Below are positions 16,240 to 25,348 of a stretch of DNA of 64,000 nt, piece by piece. The notes below the pieces were generated by a model. The model had not been told where the DNA came from. It searched no databases and was given only the letters and a program-made list of their open reading frames with translations. Each line of letters begins with the position of its first letter. Position 1 is the stretch's first letter. Source of the DNA: Bacteroidota bacterium (GTDB taxonomy: Bacteria > Bacteroidota > Bacteroidia > UBA7662 > CANHCV01); assembly GCA_947501265.1 (NCBI GenBank), contig CANMVY010000008.1, positions 1-64,000 of the forward strand. Reading direction: 5' to 3'. The translations under genes and the position numbers were made by a program.

Positions 16240-17583
16240 ATGGAAGAAGCTTCTGTTCGAGGATTGAAAAAAGTACTCATTATTACCTATTACTGGCCTC
16301 CGGCCGGAGGAGGAGGAGTGCAACGTTGGCTCAAGTTCACCAAATACCTTCGGGAGCACGGAATTGAGCCCATCATTTTCACAGCGAGGGGAGGAGAAGT
16401 ACCCGTGATTGATGCCAGTTTGGAAAAAGAAATTCCTGCCGGCGTACGCATTATTCATCATCCCATTTGGGAGCCTTATACCTTTTACAAGAAGTTGTTG
16501 GGAAAAAAGAAGAACGAACGGGTTTATTCTGGATTTATTCAAGATCAAAAAGCAAGCGGATGGAAACAAAAAGCCAGCGTATTCATTCGTGGGAATTTCT
16601 TTATTCCCGATGCGCGCATGTTTTGGATTCGCCCATCGGTGAAGTTTTTAAAAAGGTGGCTGAAAGATTATTCGGTGGATGCCATCATTTCAACGGGACC
16701 ACCGCATTCCACCCACCGCATTGCCTTGCAGCTCAAAAGAGCAACGGGCCTTCCGTGGGTGGCCGACTTTCGTGATCCGTGGACCCAAATTGATTTTTAC
16801 GATCAGTTGCATTTGACCAAATGGGCCGATGCCCGACACAAAAAAATGGAGAAAGAGGTATTAACCGAGGCCGATGCTGTGGTGACCGTTTCTCCAAGTT
16901 GGGCAAAAGGTTTGGAATTGTTGGTCGATCGGAAAGTGGAGGTGGTGAACAACGGTTTTGATCCGGAGGATTTTGATCGGGTTGCCGAGGTGGGATTGTC
17001 GCACTTCTCCATTTGCCACGTAGGGAGCATGAATGCCGATCGCAATCCTCTTGCTTTGTGGGACGCCTTGAAGCAGTTGGTACGGGAAGATGAGCGGTTC
17101 CATCGTTTACTAAAAGTTCGGTTGATTGGTCAAGTGGATTTGGCCATTGAACAATCTATTCAGGAACGCGAATTGAATCAATATGTAGAAAAGGTAGCTT
17201 TCATGGCGCATGCTGAAATTCCAGCACAATTAAAGCAATCTGCTATTTTGTTGTTGCCGGTAAATAAAACACCCAACATGGATGGGGTTGTACCCGGGAA
17301 ATTGTACGAATATTTAGCCGCGAAACGTCCGGTGTTGGTGATTGGTCCGCCCCAAGGAGACACAGCAAATATTGTTGAAGCGTCGGGGGCGGGTAAAATT
17401 TTCGATTATTCGGAAGTTTTGAAGCTGAAGCAACAGCTGTTGGAGTGGATGAACGCCTACGAATCGGGGACGTTAACGGTGAATCCGGAAGAAATTAACC
17501 GGTATTCCCGAAATTATTTGGCAGGAAAATTTGCCGAGGTGGTTTTTAGATCCATTGATAATCAGCAAGTTGAAACCAGGTAA
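16240..17583 (+). CDS. Glycosyltransferase, GT4 type
   Basis: The protein has 447 residues. The N-terminal VLIITYYWPPAGGGGVQRW, with a Gly-rich donor loop, and the C-terminal Rossmann domain with CHVGSMNADRNPLALWDAL and MDGVVPGKLYEYLAAKRPV fit GT-B fold enzymes of family 4. The KLYEYLA motif carries the sugar-nucleotide-binding Glu. The acceptor and sugar are unknown; cell-surface polysaccharide is likely. It is the last gene of the dut run. The start at 16240 could also be a few codons downstream. Confidence 0.88.
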   Translation: MEEASVRGLKKVLIITYYWPPAGGGGVQRWLKFTKYLREHGIEPIIFTARGGEVPVIDASLEKEIPAGVRIIHHPIWEPYTFYKKLLGKKKNERVYSGFIQDQKASGWKQKASVFIRGNFFIPDARMFWIRPSVKFLKRWLKDYSVDAIISTGPPHSTHRIALQLKRATGLPWVADFRDPWTQIDFYDQLHLTKWADARHKKMEKEVLTEADAVVTVSPSWAKGLELLVDRKVEVVNNGFDPEDFDRVAEVGLSHFSICHVGSMNADRNPLALWDALKQLVREDERFHRLLKVRLIGQVDLAIEQSIQERELNQYVEKVAFMAHAEIPAQLKQSAILLLPVNKTPNMDGVVPGKLYEYLAAKRPVLVIGPPQGDTANIVEASGAGKIFDYSEVLKLKQQLLEWMNAYESGTLTVNPEEINRYSRNYLAGKFAEVVFRSIDNQQVETR

Positions 17584-17627
17584 AAAAAAATTAAACTTTT
17601 TTTTCACTTTTTTTTGAGATGTTGGGT

Positions 17628-17635
17628 TACCTTTG
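17628..17635 (+). promoter_or_regulatory. -7 promoter box TACCTTTG of the small lipoprotein gene
   Basis: TACCTTTG lies 44 bp before the ATG at 17680 and just after the T/A-rich end of the glycosyltransferase gene. A TTG is present closer than the usual -33 spacing. Confidence 0.5.
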
Positions 17636-17679
17636 AGGCCGTTAAGAATAAACAACGTAAACTTTAAAACACATTTACA

Positions 17680-17910
17680 ATGAAAGCAATTCGCAATTTC
17701 GCAATCATCGCTACTATGGCTTCTTTCGTAGTTGCTTGCGGTGGAAAAAAAGAAGGTGGTGAAGGTACTGAGCCTGCAACAGATTCAACTGAAATGACAG
17801 TTGATCCTGCTCCAGCTGACACTATGCCAGCTGACACAGCTGCTAAAACTGATGCTGCTGCTACTCCTGCTGAAGCTGCTCCTGCTGCTGAAGCTCCTGC
17901 TGCTCACTAA
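17680..17910 (+). CDS. Small Ala/Pro-rich lipoprotein
   Basis: The protein has 76 residues. The signal peptide ends in the lipobox SFVVAC with the lipid Cys at residue 20. The mature part is a disordered, acidic, Ala/Pro/Thr-rich tail (PADTMPADTAAKTDAA) ending in AAH. Tails of this kind in Bacteroidota are often abundant surface lipoproteins of unknown role. The gene has its own promoter box and a strong terminator, and its codons are simple and repetitive (gct, cct, gaa), which suggests high expression. Confidence 0.8.
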   Translation: MKAIRNFAIIATMASFVVACGGKKEGGEGTEPATDSTEMTVDPAPADTMPADTAAKTDAAATPAEAAPAAEAPAAH

Positions 17911-17923
17911 TCAGTTATCACTG

Positions 17924-17959
17924 AAAAAAAAGAAGGTCTCCAATGGAGGCCTTTTTTTT
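17924..17959 (+). terminator. Terminator of the small lipoprotein gene
   Basis: AAGGTCTCC pairs with GGAGGCCTT around an AAT loop, followed by eight T. Between this and tRNA-Arg at 18234 (about 275 bases) I see only the promoter box at 18168. Confidence 0.85.
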
Positions 17960-18167
17960 GTGCCTTGGTTTTTGTTGAAACAGACCGTGAAACTGGGATT
18001 AAATACAGGATATCCAATCGTCTTTAATCTGGGATACGTGCGCCCGCTGTTTTTTGTTTTTGGCTGGCTTGGGAAGTTTTATAGGGAAGCAGCACCAAGA
18101 AATAAAGTTCGACCTGAGTAAATAATTTTCATTTCGACTTCTATTCCGTCTACGCCCTTAACCAATG

Positions 18168-18175
18168 TATCTTTG
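18168..18175 (+). promoter_or_regulatory. -7 promoter box TATCTTTG before tRNA-Arg
   Basis: TATCTTTG lies 58 bp upstream of tRNA-Arg and could drive the tRNA and the following gene. Confidence 0.4.
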
Positions 18176-18233
18176 TAAGGTGGATTTGCCTCTTTTTAAT
18201 AGGCTTTGATAAATCCTTAAGAAAAAAAAATTT

Positions 18234-18305
18234 GGCCCTGTAGTTCAACGGATAGAACAAGCGTTTCCTAAACGTTAGATATGGGTTCGATTCCCGTCGG
18301 GGCTA
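18234..18305 (+). tRNA. tRNA-Arg (anticodon CCT)
   Basis: This is a 72-base cloverleaf. The acceptor stem GGCCCTG pairs with CGGGGCT (two G-U pairs), the D-arm is GTTC/GAAC, and the anticodon arm AGCGT/ACGTT has loop TTCCTAA, giving anticodon CCT. The T-arm is ATGGG/CCCGT. CCA is not encoded. It reads AGG codons. Confidence 0.93.
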
Positions 18306-18334
18306 CTTTTTACTTTTTCTTTTATCTTTCCGCC

Positions 18335-19063
18335 ATGAAACTTCTCTTTTTTTTACTTTTCATTCCATGCTTAGGTTGGAGCCAATCCATTATCCTAATT
18401 TCAAAAGACAAGAATCAAGAGATCAAAAATTGGGTTCATCGAATCGATACGAACTGGATAACCGTAGAGTGCTATGCCTTGTCTTATGATTCTTTGCAGT
18501 TTTATTTATCTCGTGCAAAAGGAATCATCATGGGCGGGGGAGAAGACATTCATCCTCAATATTATGGAAAAACCCATGAATTGAATAAATGTGGTCGAAT
18601 TGACTCCTATCGGGATTCACTCGAGGTTCAACTGTTGATCCATGCTCATCGAAACCGAATTCCTACCTTAGGGATCTGTCGTGGAATGCAATGGTTAAAT
18701 GTGGCTCACGGTGGTAGTTTGTTCACGGATTTACCTTCAGATGTCCCATCAAAGATCAATCATTCCCAGTTAGGAAAGCGTGATGTGCACCTTGTAAATC
18801 GAAAAACAAAGAAAAGCTCATTGTTTGAAGCTATGGGAGTTCCTCAAATCATGGTGAATAGTTCTCACCATCAAGCGATCGAAAGGTTAAGTCCGAAATT
18901 TAACGCAGTAGGAGAATCCCCTGATGGGGTGATTGAAGCCATTGAGTGGAAAAACCTGGAAGATTGGTTTGCATTGGGTATTCAATGGCACCCAGAGCGT
19001 CTTTTTAACAATCAATCCAATCAACTATTATTGCTTTTTTTGAAGGAACTCCAAAAGAAATAG
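18335..19063 (+). CDS. Exported class I glutamine amidotransferase-like hydrolase (peptidase C26 type)
   Basis: The ATG at 18335 is chosen because the upstream frame runs into the tRNA. The product has 242 residues with a signal peptide (KLLFFLLFIPCLGWSQ). The class I amidotransferase nucleophile elbow LGICRGMQWLN and the His-Glu pair in WHPERLF are present, as is MGGGEDIHPQYY, typical of gamma-glutamyl-GABA hydrolase (PuuD-like) proteins. Those relatives are usually cytoplasmic, so export is unusual and suggests a peptide or wall-derived gamma-glutamyl substrate. It converges on the FkbM gene with a 7-bp gap. Confidence 0.85.
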   Translation: MKLLFFLLFIPCLGWSQSIILISKDKNQEIKNWVHRIDTNWITVECYALSYDSLQFYLSRAKGIIMGGGEDIHPQYYGKTHELNKCGRIDSYRDSLEVQLLIHAHRNRIPTLGICRGMQWLNVAHGGSLFTDLPSDVPSKINHSQLGKRDVHLVNRKTKKSSLFEAMGVPQIMVNSSHHQAIERLSPKFNAVGESPDGVIEAIEWKNLEDWFALGIQWHPERLFNNQSNQLLLLFLKELQKK

Positions 19064-19070
19064 CGTCGAA

Positions 19071-19919
19071 TTACTTTTTGTCGAACACCTGAATTTGGGC
19101 GTTTTCCGGAATGGATTTTAAATACTCGGGATAAGAACCTCCTTCAGGAATTAGAAGCAAATGGTAACGACCTCTGTTTTTGATGTGATCTACGCTTTTT
19201 AGAGGTGCGTGTTCTTTCATGTAATAAGGAGAATAATGGTTTTGAGAACACCAATCAACAACGCGTTGGGTGTTTTCTGTAATGCTTAGTTCGGGACCGC
19301 TGTGCATCTCAACAAAAAGCAAAGGTTTGTGTTGAAGAATTTCACCTTTGATTCCTTTAAGTACAAATCCTTCGGCACCTTCCACATCGATCTTGATGAA
19401 ATTTGGTACGAAATCGCACTCTTTGCAGATCAAATCAACTGTTTTTTGAATAACGTAGTGCGATTTGCCGATGGAGTTCGAGGTTTTTGCAAATGAAGCG
19501 AACATGGATCCTGCAGCATCGTACAAGCTAGAAAAAAATTGAATTTCTTTATTGTCTTCTTCACCAACAAATGCATTAACAAACGTTGCTTGACCGCTCA
19601 ATCGATTGAAAATCAAATTTTCAGCGCAACGGGAAAGGGCATTGGCATTTGGATCAACGCAAATAATGCGATTATTGGTATTCAGGGTCATTAAAATAGA
19701 TGATTGCCCCATGTTACAGCCAATGTCAAGAATGGCGTTATGATTACGAGAAATGGCATACAACCAAGCATCGTCTTTTTCGTGTTTCCTTGAAAATGCG
19801 CCTTTGGTTGCAAAAATTTGTTTCCCTAGAAATGGAGTGGTTTCTTTTTTGTGAACAATGATGCCTTTCGAGTGCAACGTGTTGTAAATTCGATGGCGGA
19901 AAGATTTGCTGAAGATCAT
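19071..19919 (-). CDS. FkbM-family methyltransferase
   Basis: The start at the ATG at 19919 gives 282 residues; a longer frame would overlap the upstream gene. The SAM-binding motif ILDIGCNMGQSSIL is followed by the acidic loop ICVDPNANA, and the FkbM signature FIKIDVEGAEGFVLKGI is intact with FVEMHS after it. Family members O-methylate sugars or other small molecules, often in surface polysaccharide pathways, and the nearby polysaccharide genes fit this. It follows the outer-membrane protein gene on the same strand. Confidence 0.88.
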   Translation of the reverse strand: MIFSKSFRHRIYNTLHSKGIIVHKKETTPFLGKQIFATKGAFSRKHEKDDAWLYAISRNHNAILDIGCNMGQSSILMTLNTNNRIICVDPNANALSRCAENLIFNRLSGQATFVNAFVGEEDNKEIQFFSSLYDAAGSMFASFAKTSNSIGKSHYVIQKTVDLICKECDFVPNFIKIDVEGAEGFVLKGIKGEILQHKPLLFVEMHSGPELSITENTQRVVDWCSQNHYSPYYMKEHAPLKSVDHIKNRGRYHLLLIPEGGSYPEYLKSIPENAQIQVFDKK

Positions 19920-19968
19920 AACGAGGGTTTTTTCAAAGATAGTAAATCTCAAATGTTTCCCCAAAAAA

Positions 19969-21303
19969 TTAATCGTATTTGCTTGGTACAAACCAAGGAA
20001 AACGATCGGTTAGGTTAAAACTAAGGCTCAATTGAACAAATCTATCGCGAATCAAATTGGATTGTATCGTTCCTCTTTGTCCCATTTCTAAAGCCCAAGT
20101 AACTCCGCTCAACGGGTTGTTTTTTTGGCGATTTGCAAAGGTCATCCCCATCGTTACAGCCCATTCGTTGATGTTCACCCCGCGGAATTGCATTCCTGTT
20201 TGAAACATTCTAAATCCGCCTCGGTAGGTTGAGCGCTCCCAAAAACTTTCACCCTTGAAGGCATTCGGGATGTAATACCCGCCTAGGTGTACTCCGTAAC
20301 TCTGACTTTGGTAAATGGAGTTTCCGCCAAAAAAAGAAGCGTTGCTCCAATCGTATTTCACGAAATCTGCTCCAACCATCCAATGTCGGAAATCTTCAAA
20401 AACCAATCCAAATCCCAAAGAAGTAGGCGTTCCGATAGTTCCGCTGCTATCTTTTTGGGTGTAACGAAACTGCAGCGTATCCTTTACGTTTGTTCCACCT
20501 AAAGTTGTGGTGGTATAGCGAACGGCCAAATACTCTCGGGTTGTTTGCAACGATCGGCCTTGGTCGTACTTCACACCAATGGTGGTAGAATGCAAGGAGT
20601 TGGCCTCTTTCGACCATTTTCCCCAGGAAGTGTCTCCCCAGAAAATACGGTATTGAGCACCGGCCGAAAAACTATAATCGCTAACGCGGTACTGATCACT
20701 TAATCGCAAATTAAACGCCCCAGAAGTATCGGGAAAAATAACAAACTGCTCCCGGAAAATGGGGCCAAACAAATAAGAACCGGCAAGTCCAATGCTCAAT
20801 CTATTTTTAAAAACGTGGGCGTATTGAGCTTGAACCTTGTTTATTCCACCATCTCCGGCGTACAATTCTCGGTAAGAAAAGTTGCCTGAAGAGTCGAAAA
20901 TTTCGTTTCGGATGTTATAGGTATTTTGGGTATATGGAAGAATTACAGCCGAAAACGTTCCTTTTTTTGCCACGGGCAAGGTGATTCCCAAATGAGCTAA
21001 ATTAAATTGATTTTGAGTAATGGCCGTAGAAGAATTTGCATACTGGCTCCAGTTTCCAGACATGCCCATGTGAAACACCGTTCTTCTTACCCATCCGGAA
21101 GAGGCCGGATTGGCCCAACTCGTTTCTAAACGATCCGAGAAGCCAACGCCTATATTTCCTATGGCTCGTTGCATCCCATTGGTTTGGGATTGAATATCAC
21201 CGAGTCCAAAAGCAGAATAAGGTGATCCAAAACTAAGTTTTTGAGCCAATGAAGGAAGGATATTCAGGCATACTGCGCTGAAAAGAAGGATGATTTTTTT
21301 CAT
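19969..21303 (-). CDS. Outer-membrane beta-barrel protein
   Basis: The protein has 444 residues with a signal peptide ending at SLAQ. The mature start LSFGSPYSAFGLGD, the alternating beta strands and the C-terminal aromatic residues (LSFNLTDRFPWFVPSKYD) point to an outer-membrane barrel distantly like the FadL/OmpP1 type. Its start overlaps the coaX stop by 4 bp. A barrel of this type next to coaX and a SurA-like chaperone is a recurring Bacteroidota arrangement. The transported substrate is unknown. Confidence 0.8.
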   Translation of the reverse strand: MKKIILLFSAVCLNILPSLAQKLSFGSPYSAFGLGDIQSQTNGMQRAIGNIGVGFSDRLETSWANPASSGWVRRTVFHMGMSGNWSQYANSSTAITQNQFNLAHLGITLPVAKKGTFSAVILPYTQNTYNIRNEIFDSSGNFSYRELYAGDGGINKVQAQYAHVFKNRLSIGLAGSYLFGPIFREQFVIFPDTSGAFNLRLSDQYRVSDYSFSAGAQYRIFWGDTSWGKWSKEANSLHSTTIGVKYDQGRSLQTTREYLAVRYTTTTLGGTNVKDTLQFRYTQKDSSGTIGTPTSLGFGLVFEDFRHWMVGADFVKYDWSNASFFGGNSIYQSQSYGVHLGGYYIPNAFKGESFWERSTYRGGFRMFQTGMQFRGVNINEWAVTMGMTFANRQKNNPLSGVTWALEMGQRGTIQSNLIRDRFVQLSLSFNLTDRFPWFVPSKYD

Positions 21304-22001
21304 GAATGATAATGAGCCAAACCGTGCAATACCAAATGAGGATGGTGTTCTACGGGGAGTTGAATGGTAGGTACAAAGATATCAGCATCTCCGCCTGTGC
21401 ACCAAAGACGCAGGGACGGATCGTTTTGTTGTATTTGCCGAAAGACATCGGCGATTTCGGAAAGCATTCCATGGAAGGCACCGCTTTGCATGGCCTCTTG
21501 GGTATTCGTACCCACAAGCGGGGCTGTTTCGCCCTCCAACATGGGTAGTCGTTTTGTATGTCGGTGCATTCCTTCCAACCGCATATTCCAGCCTGGCGAA
21601 ATTCTTCCGCCCTGATGAACCCCGTTTTGGTCGATCCAATCCATGGTCATGCACGTCCCCATGCTAACGATTAGAATGGATTTGAAATCGGACAGGGATT
21701 GAGCAGCGTGAATCATCATTTTACGATCCATTCCCATTTCTGTTAAGCGATAACTCGACGGAAAATGAAAGGGATCGCTCGCTTGGATGATGCGCCATGC
21801 ATTGCACAGTCGGGCGATTTCTTCCATCAATTCCTCTTCTTTCCAAGAAACAGAAACGATGTGCCCCACCGTTCCATGAAAATCTGGCAAGGGTTCTCCC
21901 GGCTTCCAAAACGTTACTTCCTGGAGTGTTTTATGGCGGAAACCGCCAATTTTAACTCGGGTGTTTCCAACATCAACAGCAATGAGGTCGAATTTCGTCA
22001 A
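21300..22001 (-). CDS. coaX: Type III pantothenate kinase
   Basis: The protein has 233 residues. The ASKHA-fold motifs DVGNTRVKIGGF, MGTCMTMDW and GGRISPGWNMR are those of CoaX, which phosphorylates pantothenate in the first step of coenzyme A synthesis. No ATG precedes the first motif in frame; the start is a TTG at 22001, one base after the stop of the upstream gene, so translation is likely coupled. The downstream gene overlaps by 4 bp. Confidence 0.92.
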   Translation of the reverse strand: MTKFDLIAVDVGNTRVKIGGFRHKTLQEVTFWKPGEPLPDFHGTVGHIVSVSWKEEELMEEIARLCNAWRIIQASDPFHFPSSYRLTEMGMDRKMMIHAAQSLSDFKSILIVSMGTCMTMDWIDQNGVHQGGRISPGWNMRLEGMHRHTKRLPMLEGETAPLVGTNTQEAMQSGAFHGMLSEIADVFRQIQQNDPSLRLWCTGGDADIFVPTIQLPVEHHPHLVLHGLAHYHS

Positions 22002-22002
22002 A

Positions 22003-24087
22003 TCAATACAGCGTTTTAATCACGTCGTCGTTAACTTTCAAGCCGAATTTTTTCTTCAAGCTATCCAGCCATTCCAATTCCAATTCATTTTGGAATTCGC
22101 TGGTCATGATTCCTCGAACTTCATCCAATTCTTTGGGACCGGCAGGAATGACATCGTTGATTCGAACCACGTACCAAACTCCTTCGAGGTTGATTAAGGG
22201 CTTCAAGCCTTTTTCCCAGGTTACGGCATTTAAGGCGGGATTGCTTCCTTTTTCCAACTTGCCGGATGTTTGTTTCACCGCTAAAGCATTTTCGGCATTG
22301 GCTTCCATCATTAAAATTTCAACCGCTTTTTTGCCTTTTTTCAATCCTTTTGCCAAGGTTTTTGCAATAGCTTCAGATTGGCAAGCGAAAATTTGAACAT
22401 CAGCACGATCTTTCCACTGTTGCTCCATTTTGTGTTTTTCGTAATACGCCTTCAACCCATTGGTATCGGTTACCGCTTTTCCCCAAACCATTTGATCGGA
22501 AAGGTCGAACAACAAAATTCCTTCGCGGTATTCGCGCATTAAATTTTTAAAATCGATGTATTTGGTCTCTAATTGGCTGTTTTCGTATTCCAATGCAAGG
22601 GTGGAGACGAAGTTTTTGTACAATTGTTCCCGCGCTTCAAGGGCATTTCCTTCTGAAGATACCAACTGGTTTTCATCGATGAAACGACCCCAATCTTCCA
22701 TCGTATAAACCGAATCGCCGAGGCGAATAAGGGTTAACTTATTTCCTTTCAAAGCGTCTTTTTTCCAAGTTTCTTTGAAGAAATTGGAATCGATCATAGC
22801 GAGAGCTTTTTTCTTTTCGGAAGGACTTTCGAAGAAGCCGTATTCGGATTTGATTTTCGAAATTTTCACGTCACGATTTCGATAGCTGCGGGCATCTCGA
22901 TTGATTTTCGCCTGCAAGTCGGCCTTCATTTTATCGAATTCGGGAACAGGCGAAAGGGAAATGCGTTTGATGATGTGGAACCCGTATTCGGTTTGTACGA
23001 TTTCAGAAACATCCCCGTCTTTGGCCAAAGCGTAGGCGGCATCTTCAAACTCAGGCACCATTTTTCCGGTAGAGAAAGGAGCAAGTTCGCCTCCTCGATC
23101 CATGGTAGAAGCGTCGTCGGAGTATTTTTTGGCCATTTCTGCGAAATTTGCTCCATTTTTTAGCTGAGCCGAAATTTCTTCAATGCGCCGCTTGGCGTCT
23201 TGGATTAAACTATCGGGATTACCGCGGCGAGCCATCGTCATGATGTGCGCCACTCGAATTTCTCCGCGAGCGGGGCGTGAGCCCTTTACCAAAATGATGT
23301 GGTAGCCCACTTCGGAGCGGAATGGCATGGAAACCATGCCTTCTTTGGTCTTGAAACACTGGTCCTCGAATGAATAGATCATTTTAAAGGCTGAGAAATA
23401 TCCCAGGTCGCCTTTGTTTTCTTTGGCGGATGGGTCTTCAGAACTTTCTCCTGCAACTTGCTCAAATGCCTCTCCTTTTAAAACCCGATCGCGCAAAGCC
23501 ATGATTTTTTTGTAGGCTTCTAGGGTGTCTTTAGGACTTGCATTTTCCTTGCATAGGACCAAAATGTGGGAGGCGCGCACTTCCTTTTTGGAGCGATCGT
23601 AGGCTTCCTTCAACAAGGCCTCGGTGGTTTCTTTATCGTTCAAATAAGGCTGCGCCAATTGAGAGCGGTAACCGGCTAACTCGTTGATGAACTTTTCCGA
23701 CGTATCTAAACCGCGGTTGTAAGCATCGGCAACTTTGTATTTGAATTTGATGTACAAGTCTAAATATTGGCGCACCTCTTGCTCGGTTGGAGGAGTTTTT
23801 TGGGTGTTGTTTTTGTTGAAAACCGCTAAAAATTCAGAAACGGTAACGTCTTTTCCTCCAAGTTGGAAAACCACTCGGGTGTCTTCTTTGGGAAGAGCTG
23901 GGGTGGTAGGTTTGAAGGTCGAAGCATTCTCAACTGATTTTTGGTTGGAGGAATTCTTTTTAGATTCCTGGTTTTTTGCAGTTGAAAACGTTTGGGCGGC
24001 AACTTCCTTTTTTAGATTTTTGCCAGGTTGGGCAGAGGTTTGAAGTGCCACGAAAAGGCCAAGAGCAACAATTCCAAGGTTTTTCAT
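22003..24087 (-). CDS. SurA-like periplasmic peptidyl-prolyl isomerase
   Basis: The protein has 694 residues with a signal peptide ending at TSAQ and a low-complexity Lys/Asn linker. Two parvulin (PpiC) domains lie at about residues 170-265 (RASHILVLCK to GYHIILVKG) and 275-380 (IRVAHIMTMA to GYGFHIIKR, the second read as YGFHIIK). A helical C-terminal part of about 300 residues is much longer than in E. coli SurA. It probably folds or chaperones outer-membrane proteins in the periplasm. It is the first gene of the run that includes coaX and the outer-membrane barrel. Confidence 0.9.
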   Translation of the reverse strand: MKNLGIVALGLFVALQTSAQPGKNLKKEVAAQTFSTAKNQESKKNSSNQKSVENASTFKPTTPALPKEDTRVVFQLGGKDVTVSEFLAVFNKNNTQKTPPTEQEVRQYLDLYIKFKYKVADAYNRGLDTSEKFINELAGYRSQLAQPYLNDKETTEALLKEAYDRSKKEVRASHILVLCKENASPKDTLEAYKKIMALRDRVLKGEAFEQVAGESSEDPSAKENKGDLGYFSAFKMIYSFEDQCFKTKEGMVSMPFRSEVGYHIILVKGSRPARGEIRVAHIMTMARRGNPDSLIQDAKRRIEEISAQLKNGANFAEMAKKYSDDASTMDRGGELAPFSTGKMVPEFEDAAYALAKDGDVSEIVQTEYGFHIIKRISLSPVPEFDKMKADLQAKINRDARSYRNRDVKISKIKSEYGFFESPSEKKKALAMIDSNFFKETWKKDALKGNKLTLIRLGDSVYTMEDWGRFIDENQLVSSEGNALEAREQLYKNFVSTLALEYENSQLETKYIDFKNLMREYREGILLFDLSDQMVWGKAVTDTNGLKAYYEKHKMEQQWKDRADVQIFACQSEAIAKTLAKGLKKGKKAVEILMMEANAENALAVKQTSGKLEKGSNPALNAVTWEKGLKPLINLEGVWYVVRINDVIPAGPKELDEVRGIMTSEFQNELELEWLDSLKKKFGLKVNDDVIKTLY

Positions 24088-24106
24088 AGGTGGTTTGATT
24101 GATGTA

Positions 24107-24114
24107 CAAAGATA
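24107..24114 (-). promoter_or_regulatory. -7 promoter box TATCTTTG of the SurA-like gene
   Basis: TATCTTTG on the minus strand ends 19 bp before the ATG at 24087. Confidence 0.5.
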
Positions 24115-24164
24115 AAAGGTTCCATGAAACGGCGGTGCGAATTTATCGGTTGGCTGAAATTAAT

Positions 24165-24172
24165 TACCTTTG
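24165..24172 (+). promoter_or_regulatory. -7 promoter box TACCTTTG of the wzz-like gene
   Basis: TACCTTTG lies 60 bp before the ATG at 24233. The divergent SurA-like gene has its own box 50 bp away on the other strand. Confidence 0.45.
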
Positions 24173-24232
24173 TTTTGAGCATGCGCACACCCCAAAAAGT
24201 TGGGCCGCTGCGTTTCTTCAAAAACCCTCTTC

Positions 24233-25345
24233 ATGGAACAGCCCTCTTTTGCACAAAACGGATTTTCAATCATTACCTTTCTGTTGAAATATCGGAAAAC
24301 GCTTATCATCGTTTCGGGATTAGCGATCCTTTCTTCAGCGATTTTTTCATCCCCATTTTTCATCAAGCCGAAGTTCAAATCCACTGTGGTTTTTTTTCCA
24401 GCTCGTTCGGCATCCATTTCAAATGAATTGTTGAATACGGATGGCAGCAATTCGAGTTTCTTGGAGTTCGGGGAAGAAGATGCTGCCGATCAATTGGTTC
24501 AAATTCTCCAATCGGAAGAAATCCGCGAATCCATCATCAAGAAATTTAACTTGATGAACCATTACGATATCGATACCCAATCGGCACTCAAGAATTATTA
24601 CCTCAATCTGGAGTACGAAAAAAACATTTCATTTCGAAGAACCGAATACATGTCGGTAGAAATTAAGGTGTTGGACATCGATCCTCAAATGGCGGCCAAC
24701 ATTGCCAATGAAATAGCGCAATTATTGGATGAAACCAAAACCAACATCATTCATAAAAACGCTCGAGAAGCGCTTAAAATTGTGGAAGCACAATACCAAA
24801 GCAAGCGTGTTTTGGTAGATTCTTTGAAAGCGGAGCTGACCAAATTGAGGAAATTGGGCATTTACGACTACGAAACCCAAGCCGATCACCTAACCGAAGA
24901 AGAAGTTCGGAATTCTACAGAATTAAGTTCCAATCAGTCCAGACTAAAGGTACTCTTGGAAAACGGTGTTGTTACTTCCGACACCTCGGTCATCAATACC
25001 AAGGCGAGAATCAAAGGAGCAGAATCGGCTTTGAAAACCTTGGATGAAACCTTGGAGAAATTGCAGACCTACGGCAGCGATTTCAACTTGTTATCGTCTC
25101 GATTAAAATTTGAAAGCGAGGAATTGAGTCGTCTTTCTACCCGTTACTCTAAAGCGGTGGTGGATGCCAATGAAGCGTTGAACGTGAAATTTGTGGTGAA
25201 CAACGCCAAGGCGGCCGAGAAAAAAACCTATCCGGTGCGTTGGTTAATCGTACTCATTTCAACCGTTGGCAGCTTGCTTTTCGCCTTGATGTTGCTGGTG
25301 ATTTGGGAAAACATTCTTCGGTTCCGCGACCAAAAAGAGGGCTAA
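24233..25345 (+). CDS. Wzz-type polysaccharide chain-length protein
   Basis: The start at the ATG at 24233 gives 370 residues. A membrane helix (about residues 25-42) comes first, then an extended periplasmic coiled-coil region with the Wzz entry KPKFKSTVVFFP, and a second membrane helix near the C-terminus (WLIVLISTVGSLLFALMLLV). The short cytoplasmic tail has no Tyr-kinase domain. Such proteins set polymer length together with a Wzy polymerase, and the next gene, 3 bp away, looks like one. Confidence 0.85.
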   Translation: MEQPSFAQNGFSIITFLLKYRKTLIIVSGLAILSSAIFSSPFFIKPKFKSTVVFFPARSASISNELLNTDGSNSSFLEFGEEDAADQLVQILQSEEIRESIIKKFNLMNHYDIDTQSALKNYYLNLEYEKNISFRRTEYMSVEIKVLDIDPQMAANIANEIAQLLDETKTNIIHKNAREALKIVEAQYQSKRVLVDSLKAELTKLRKLGIYDYETQADHLTEEEVRNSTELSSNQSRLKVLLENGVVTSDTSVINTKARIKGAESALKTLDETLEKLQTYGSDFNLLSSRLKFESEELSRLSTRYSKAVVDANEALNVKFVVNNAKAAEKKTYPVRWLIVLISTVGSLLFALMLLVIWENILRFRDQKEG

Positions 25346-25348
25346 CCT

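Noticed and set aside
17801-18121. 106-codon Leu-rich frame
   Set aside because: It is the +1 frame of the Ala/Pro-rich lipoprotein gene and runs through its terminator.
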